Positions 8,077 to 12,338 of a DNA stretch of 12,338 nt are shown piece by piece; positions within the stretch are counted from its first letter, which is position 1, and each line of letters begins with the position of its first letter. Source of the DNA: Candidatus Sulfopaludibacter sp. SbA3 (lineage in GTDB: Bacteria; Acidobacteriota; Terriglobia; 2-12-FULL-54-10). Position numbers and translations under genes: made by a program. The stretch covers positions 1-12,338 of the forward strand of contig CAMBEY010000057.1 in the NCBI GenBank assembly GCA_945865705.1, written 5' to 3'. The notes under the pieces are model-generated. The model saw nothing but the letters and a program-made list of their open reading frames with translations. It had not been told where the DNA came from and made no database searches.

Positions 8077-8808
8077 ATGGATTCCAAGTCGATATCCAGA
8101 CGAACATTCCTGAAGGAGACCAGCGCAGGAGCCTTGGGCGCCAGCGTTGTTCTGCCGGGAGTCTCGGCAACCGCGCTGGTGGCGAGGCCGGCGGTTGACT
8201 ACAGCGCAGTCCCCGGCGTGGACCGCAAACAATTACTTTCCGCTTTCGGCGACACGCTCATTCCTACCGCGAGCGGCTACGCCGGCTATCGCCGTTTGGA
8301 AACCCATGGCATCACCGACGAAGTGATGAAGGGATTGACTGGCATACCAGCCGATGATCTAAACGTCTTCAACGCCGCCGCGATGGAGTATTACGAAAAA
8401 CCCTTTGTCGAATTGAGCGAAGCGGAGCGCACTGGGTTTCTCGAGCGGATCGCCAACAGCTTTCCACCCGACACATTCACGACGACAGCCCCGCCATCTA
8501 CCAATGATTCTCTAACCGCGCGGCTCCCGAAGGAGCAGCTCGATAAAGTCCAGCGCGTATTCCGGCTGGGCCGTGTTCGCGTGATGACTGTCTTCTATCA
8601 GAACTTTCCACAACACCGCATTGAGCGCGACGCGGACAAGTCCCCATTGCTGCCGCCCGGTGACGAGCATCAGATCACGAATCCCAATACGGCCGCACTG
8701 GTAACAGGCTGGGACGTGGCAAACTTTCCCGGCCCGCTTAGTTGGGAGGAAGAGGAAACCCGCCGCGCCTATTGGATGAAGACCCATTGGCACGAGGAGT
8801 CCGAGTAG
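8077..8808 (+). CDS. Tat-exported small subunit (gluconate 2-dehydrogenase subunit 3 type)
   Basis: A 243-residue protein that begins with a textbook twin-arginine signal: SRRTFLK at residues 7-13, followed by a hydrophobic stretch to about residue 35. The mature part includes LLSAFGDTLIPTASG (53-67), characteristic of the gluconate 2-dehydrogenase subunit 3 family, and a C-terminal segment GPLSWEEEE...YWMKTHWHEE. Such small subunits bind the FAD-containing GMC subunit and carry it through the Tat system to the periplasm, where the enzyme would work. I chose ATG 8077 because AAAGG lies 6 nt upstream and the Tat motif then falls close to the N-terminus; an in-frame TTG at 8047 would add ten residues without a good ribosome site. 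The gene starts 51 bp after its partner. No cytochrome c subunit follows, unlike the classic three-subunit enzymes. Confidence 0.88.
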   Translation: MDSKSISRRTFLKETSAGALGASVVLPGVSATALVARPAVDYSAVPGVDRKQLLSAFGDTLIPTASGYAGYRRLETHGITDEVMKGLTGIPADDLNVFNAAAMEYYEKPFVELSEAERTGFLERIANSFPPDTFTTTAPPSTNDSLTARLPKEQLDKVQRVFRLGRVRVMTVFYQNFPQHRIERDADKSPLLPPGDEHQITNPNTAALVTGWDVANFPGPLSWEEEETRRAYWMKTHWHEESE

Positions 8809-8940
8809 TCGCGGACCTGCGTTAGTGGATTGTTGTATTTGTCGGACACCTCATCGCTCGAATCCTTCCCGGAATTTTCCGCATCCAATGTTCTTCACGC
8901 AATAACCGGAGCCGCTTCGATGGCGAATATGGGGGAATCC

Positions 8941-9834
8941 ATGAAAAAACTTGCGACGATTCATCGCAGTACAGACAAGCATTGGGTTGGCGACGGGTTC
9001 CCCGTGCGCACCGTGTTCTCCTATCACAGCCAAGGAATGAATGTCAGTCCTTTCCTCCTAATGGATTACGCCGGCCCGGTGGAGTTCCCGCCCGCCACAA
9101 AGCCGCGCGGCGTGGGCTGGCACCCGCACCGCGGATTCGAAACGGTAACGATTGTTTATCAAGGAGAGGTTGAGCATCGTGACACCACCGGAAACGGCGG
9201 CAAGATCGGCCCCGGCGATGTCCAGTGGATGACGGCAGCAGGCGGCCTCTTGCATGAGGAGATGCACAGCCAGGAATTCACTAAGAAGGGCGGGATATTC
9301 GAAGTCATCCAGCTCTGGGTGAACCTCCCCTCGCAAGACAAGCTGTCGCCTCCTCACTATCAGGCAATCACGGACACGCAGATTCCATCCGTCGCTCTCA
9401 ACAGTGATGGCAGCTTCGCGCGAGTCATCTCGGGCGAACTTCGCGGCGTCCATGGACCGGCGGCCACATTCACGCCGGTGAATCTTTGGGATCTACGCCT
9501 GCGCGCTGGAAACAAGATTGAGCTGAACATCCCCGAAGGCTTTACAACTCTGCTGTTTGTATTAAAGGGACTTGTTCAAGTGAATGGCGCGGAAGAAGTC
9601 GCAGCCACGGAGCTTGCATCTTTTGATCGCCTGGACGACCTATCGGGCAGCCTGATCTCGCTTTACTCCAAACAGGAGAGCACCGTTTTAGTGATGAGCG
9701 GACAGCCGATCGATGAACCCATCGCCGGCTATGGTCCATTTGTAATGAATACTGAAGAGGAGATTCGCCAGGCCATGAAGGATTTCGATTCAGGAAGGAT
9801 GGCGGAGATGATCGCCGCAGTTGAAGCCAACTAA
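8941..9834 (+). CDS. Pirin family protein
   Basis: A bicupin of 297 residues. The N-terminal cupin carries the pirin metal site: H61 and H63 in HPHRGFETVT, then H105 and E107 in LLHEE, which correspond to the His/His/His/Glu iron ligands known from human pirin. EVEHRDTTGNGGKIGPGDVQWMTA (77-100) is the family signature. Some bacterial pirins are quercetin dioxygenases and others are regulators, so the activity is open. The protein has no signal peptide. ATG 8941 matches the usual pirin start (MKK..., GGGGGA just upstream), but in-frame ATG 8920 has a GGAG 8 nt before it and is a real alternative. The gap from the Tat small subunit is 132 bp, so co-transcription is possible but not required. 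Its stop is only 7 bp from the stop of the convergent VWA gene. Confidence 0.92.
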   Translation: MKKLATIHRSTDKHWVGDGFPVRTVFSYHSQGMNVSPFLLMDYAGPVEFPPATKPRGVGWHPHRGFETVTIVYQGEVEHRDTTGNGGKIGPGDVQWMTAAGGLLHEEMHSQEFTKKGGIFEVIQLWVNLPSQDKLSPPHYQAITDTQIPSVALNSDGSFARVISGELRGVHGPAATFTPVNLWDLRLRAGNKIELNIPEGFTTLLFVLKGLVQVNGAEEVAATELASFDRLDDLSGSLISLYSKQESTVLVMSGQPIDEPIAGYGPFVMNTEEEIRQAMKDFDSGRMAEMIAAVEAN

Positions 9835-9841
9835 CGACTCT

Positions 9842-11098
9842 TTAGTGGATCGTGCGCGATTTGTTATTCAGATAATCGAGCAATAGGTACTGGCCAAGCG
9901 TGTACGGCGTGGTGAAGTAGGCTTTGCCGCGACACAAGCGCGTTACCTGCTCGACAAAATGAACCAGCCCGGCGTCGCTCGCCAGCATAAAAGTATTGAT
10001 CAGAATGCCCGCTCGCTTGCACTTACTCACTTCTTCCAGTGTGGATGTTACAACGAATGGGTCCAGACCAAAGGCGTTCTTGTAAATGCGACCGTCTTCA
10101 AGTGTGAGCGCGGAGGGCTTGCCGTCGGTGATCATAATAATCTGGCGCATATCTTTTTGCTGCCGGTTCAGGATGCGTTGCGCGAGGCGCAGGCCTTCGC
10201 GCGTGTTCGTGTAATGCGGCCCTACCTGCACGCGCGCGAGTTGCGAGAGCGGTATCTCCTCCGCCGAGTCATGAAACAGGACCAGGTGCAGCGTATCGCC
10301 GGGATACTGCGTGCGGATCAGGTGCGACAGAGCCATCGCGACGCGCTTCGCTGGCGTGAAGCGGTCTTCACCGTAAAGGATCATGCTGTGGCTGCAATCG
10401 AGCAGCAGCACCGTGGCGCAGGAACTTTGGTACTCGGATTGGTGGACTTGCAAGTCTTTGTATTCGATGTTCAGCGGCATCGCCAAACCCTCGCGCTGGA
10501 TGGCGCTGGAGAGCGTGGCAGTCACATCCATGTTGATGGTGTCGCCGAACTCATAGGGCTTCGTTGATCCGCCGGACTCGATGCCGGTTGCAAGATCGCG
10601 TGTGTCATGCCGACCGAAGCTAGACCGGCCCAGTGAACCGAGCAAGTCCTTCAGCGTCTTGAAACCCAGAAAATCCAGCCCCTTGTCCGTGAGTTCAAAG
10701 CGTACTTGGCCTTCTTCTCCAAGGGAACCACCGCCTTGCTGCTGTTGAGCCTGCTGCTGTGGCGGCTGGTCGGCTACGCTGACGTAGCCCTCCTGCTCCA
10801 TGCGCTCGATCAGCTTCTCGATCATCTCCTGCTGCTGTTCAGGCGCCATGTCGCGAAACGCCTCCATGAGCCGCTTCATCTGCTCATCGGCGCCAAACTC
10901 CTCGGATTGCTCGAGCGCCTGCCGCAAGGCCTGACGCAATTGGTCGAGTGAGTTCCCGTCCTCCTCGCCGAACTCATCGCCATAAGGCGATTGAAACCCG
11001 CTCTGTAGAAAAAATTCGGCGAGCTTGTCCATTAACTCCTGCATGTCAAGTGAGTCGAGGTCGGACGGATCAAACTTTTTATATGTAATAGACTTCAT
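9842..11098 (-). CDS. VWA-domain protein, partner of the ChlI-like ATPase
   Basis: A 418-residue soluble protein. Residues 1-105 are acidic and helical, rich in Glu and Gln, ending in a glutamine-rich linker (112-121) and GGG. The middle region (about 130-215) contains a conserved-looking FELTDKGLDFLGFKTLKDLL segment. The C-terminal von Willebrand factor A domain (about 226-410) has an intact metal-ion-dependent adhesion site: D234-x-S236-x-S238 in LLLDCSHSM, T297 in YTNT, and D325 in ITDG. Proteins of this layout pair with MoxR/ChlI-like AAA+ ATPases and act in metal insertion or protein-complex maturation. The ATPase gene lies 51 bp upstream on the same strand. It lacks the AAA+ part of true BchD/ChlD. 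No Shine-Dalgarno site precedes ATG 11098, so translation may be coupled to the upstream gene or start unusually. The function is not known. Confidence 0.88.
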   Translation of the reverse strand: MKSITYKKFDPSDLDSLDMQELMDKLAEFFLQSGFQSPYGDEFGEEDGNSLDQLRQALRQALEQSEEFGADEQMKRLMEAFRDMAPEQQQEMIEKLIERMEQEGYVSVADQPPQQQAQQQQGGGSLGEEGQVRFELTDKGLDFLGFKTLKDLLGSLGRSSFGRHDTRDLATGIESGGSTKPYEFGDTINMDVTATLSSAIQREGLAMPLNIEYKDLQVHQSEYQSSCATVLLLDCSHSMILYGEDRFTPAKRVAMALSHLIRTQYPGDTLHLVLFHDSAEEIPLSQLARVQVGPHYTNTREGLRLAQRILNRQQKDMRQIIMITDGKPSALTLEDGRIYKNAFGLDPFVVTSTLEEVSKCKRAGILINTFMLASDAGLVHFVEQVTRLCRGKAYFTTPYTLGQYLLLDYLNNKSRTIH

Positions 11099-11118
11099 TG
11101 ATTTGTGTGTATCAACTC

Positions 11119-11132
11119 ATCACTTATCACTT
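11119..11132. repeat. Tandem 7-bp repeat between ATPase and VWA genes
   Basis: ATCACTT occurs twice in direct succession (AAGTGAT twice on the coding minus strand), with a degenerate third unit, ATCAACTC, at 11111-11118. It lies in the 51-bp spacer where a ribosome site for the VWA gene would be expected but is not seen. Confidence 0.45.
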
Positions 11133-11149
11133 ACCGCCCACCAAGGCCT

Positions 11150-12338
11150 TTAATTAAACTGTCGACGGTGCGGTTGACGCATATCATCGCGGCCCGCTGG
11201 CTGCTGTTTGCGCGATTCCATTGTGAAGCCACGCTCTTCGCTACGGCCGATGCGGCGGTGCGCGTGCAATCCCTCCAGCACAAACTCGCCAGCGGCGGCG
11301 GTCCATGCGTCATTGGGTTTGTCTGGTTTACCGGCGGCGGTGGCCTTGTCCAGCAGTCCTTGAATTTTGCGCAGGCCATTGACTACGGCGTTTGCGGAAT
11401 CCCCTTCAGGAACTTTCAATGAGCCGCCCAGCTCGAACCATTGGACAATTTGCTGCAGATCGGCATCGGCGAAGTATTTGTCGAATATCTTGCCAACCGC
11501 GCCGCGCACCAGCTCGCGCGCGACTTGATCAGCGCCCTTCAGTTCACCTTCATATTCCAACTCAAACTTGCCGGTCAGCGCGGGCAGCGCGGCGTAGATA
11601 TCCGACACGCGCGGCACCACGTCGCGCTCACGATTGCTGATGGCGCGGCGCTCGGCGTTCGAGACGACCGTCTCCATGCAACTGATAGGCAAGCGCTGAC
11701 TCACTCCCGAGCGCTTATCCACGCGCTTGTCGCCGCGAGCGAGAAATGCGATCTCCTCGACGATCTCTTGAATGAATGTAGGAATCTGCAAACGCTTCGG
11801 CCCGCCGCGGGCGGTCCAAGCCTCCTGCGCAGTGATGGCAATGCCTTCCTCCGCGGTGGCAGGGTAGTGCGTGCGAATCTCGGCTCCGATGCGGTCCTTG
11901 AGTGGCGTAATGATCTTGCCGCGCGCAGTATAGTCCTCCGGGTTGGCGGTAAAGACGATCATGATGTCGAGGGGCAGGCGCACTGGGTAACCCTTAATCT
12001 GCACGTCGCCTTCCTGCATGATGTTGAACAGGCCCACCTGAATTTTTCCAGCCAGGTCGGGCAGCTCGTTGATGGCGAAAATGCCGCGGTTGGCGCGAGG
12101 CATCAAGCCGTAATGAATAGTCAGCTCGTCGGAGAGCTGATGCCCGCCACGCGCTGCCTTGATGGGGTCCATGTCGCCGATCATGTCGGCGATGGTTACA
12201 TCGGGCGTTGCCAGTTTTTCGACATAGCGCAAATCACGAGTGAGGAAGTTCACAGGTGCGGCGTCGCCTTTTTCCTGTAGCAACAATCGACACGAGCGGC
12301 AGATGGGAGCGTAGGGGTTGTCGTTGATCTCGCAGCCA
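11150..12338 (-). CDS. AAA+ ATPase, magnesium-chelatase subunit I-like, 5' end beyond the window
   Basis: The frame is open from the right edge to TAA at 11152-11150, so 395 residues are visible and the N-terminus with Walker A is missing. Counting from the first visible residue, a Cys pair (ICRSC, C13 and C16) follows GCEINDNPYAP. Walker B is GIFAINELPDL (85-95), with Asn where Asp is usual. Sensor 1 is VFTANPEDYTARG (128-140), and LKDRIGAEIRTHYP (146-159) includes a likely arginine finger. The order matches the ChlI/BchI branch of AAA+ proteins, but the details differ from true magnesium chelatase (for example NELPDL rather than DEVNLL), and no chlorophyll gene is present. The C-terminal part (about 330-395) is basic and Arg-rich. 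With the VWA gene 51 bp downstream it probably forms an ATPase/VWA remodelling pair of unknown client. Confidence 0.9.
   Translation of the reverse strand, partial: GCEINDNPYAPICRSCRLLLQEKGDAAPVNFLTRDLRYVEKLATPDVTIADMIGDMDPIKAARGGHQLSDELTIHYGLMPRANRGIFAINELPDLAGKIQVGLFNIMQEGDVQIKGYPVRLPLDIMIVFTANPEDYTARGKIITPLKDRIGAEIRTHYPATAEEGIAITAQEAWTARGGPKRLQIPTFIQEIVEEIAFLARGDKRVDKRSGVSQRLPISCMETVVSNAERRAISNRERDVVPRVSDIYAALPALTGKFELEYEGELKGADQVARELVRGAVGKIFDKYFADADLQQIVQWFELGGSLKVPEGDSANAVVNGLRKIQGLLDKATAAGKPDKPNDAWTAAAGEFVLEGLHAHRRIGRSEERGFTMESRKQQPAGRDDMRQPHRRQFN

Noticed and set aside
9959..10567. Plus-strand open frame of about 202 codons
   Set aside because: It lies antisense to the VWA domain with its intact MIDAS; the translated product has no recognisable pattern.
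11441..12280. Plus-strand open frame of about 279 codons
   Set aside because: It is the reverse shadow of the ChlI-like ATPase, whose Walker B, sensor 1 and arginine-finger segments are clear on the minus strand.

Overview
The window reads as a GC-rich (by eye, high-50s per cent) bacterial chromosome segment with dense protein-coding content. There are no rRNA, tRNA, CRISPR or transposon signals. The mix of genes (Tat-dependent two-subunit GMC oxidoreductase, an ECF sigma factor with a zinc-finger anti-sigma, a ChlI-like ATPase paired with a stand-alone VWA protein, a short CbiX/SirB chelatase) resembles what is common in Acidobacteriota and related soil bacteria. That assignment is an inference from gene style, not a proof.

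Layout. Positions 1-2633 hold a leftward, tightly packed three-gene cluster, in transcription order: short CbiX/SirB-type chelatase (TTG start), TIM-barrel sugar isomerase/epimerase, and asparaginyl-tRNA synthetase (asnS, running off the left edge). A divergent intergenic region of about 360 bp (2634-2996) carries a good sigma70-type promoter pointing right.

Positions 2997-9834 are all rightward: a metallo-beta-lactamase-fold hydrolase fused to a C-terminal PilZ domain with intact cyclic-di-GMP motifs; a two-domain ChrA-type chromate/anion transporter; an ECF sigma factor whose stop overlaps the start of a small soluble zinc-finger anti-sigma factor; a short spacer with two palindromes, one a long bulged hairpin; then a GMC-family FAD oxidoreductase, its Tat-signal small subunit (gluconate 2-dehydrogenase subunit 3 type), and a pirin.

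Positions 9842-12338 are leftward: an AAA+ ATPase related to magnesium chelatase subunit I (5' end beyond the right edge), followed by a VWA-domain protein with an intact MIDAS. Pirin and the VWA gene converge with only 7 bp between their stops.

How the genes work together. The GMC subunit has no export signal while its partner has a perfect twin-arginine motif, so the pair is probably exported folded together. No cytochrome electron-acceptor gene follows. The ATPase and VWA proteins probably form one machine of the MoxR/ChlI plus VWA kind. The fused MBL-PilZ protein would place a hydrolase under cyclic-di-GMP control. These three units are the least well-described biology in the window; the rest is ordinary chromosomal gene content.
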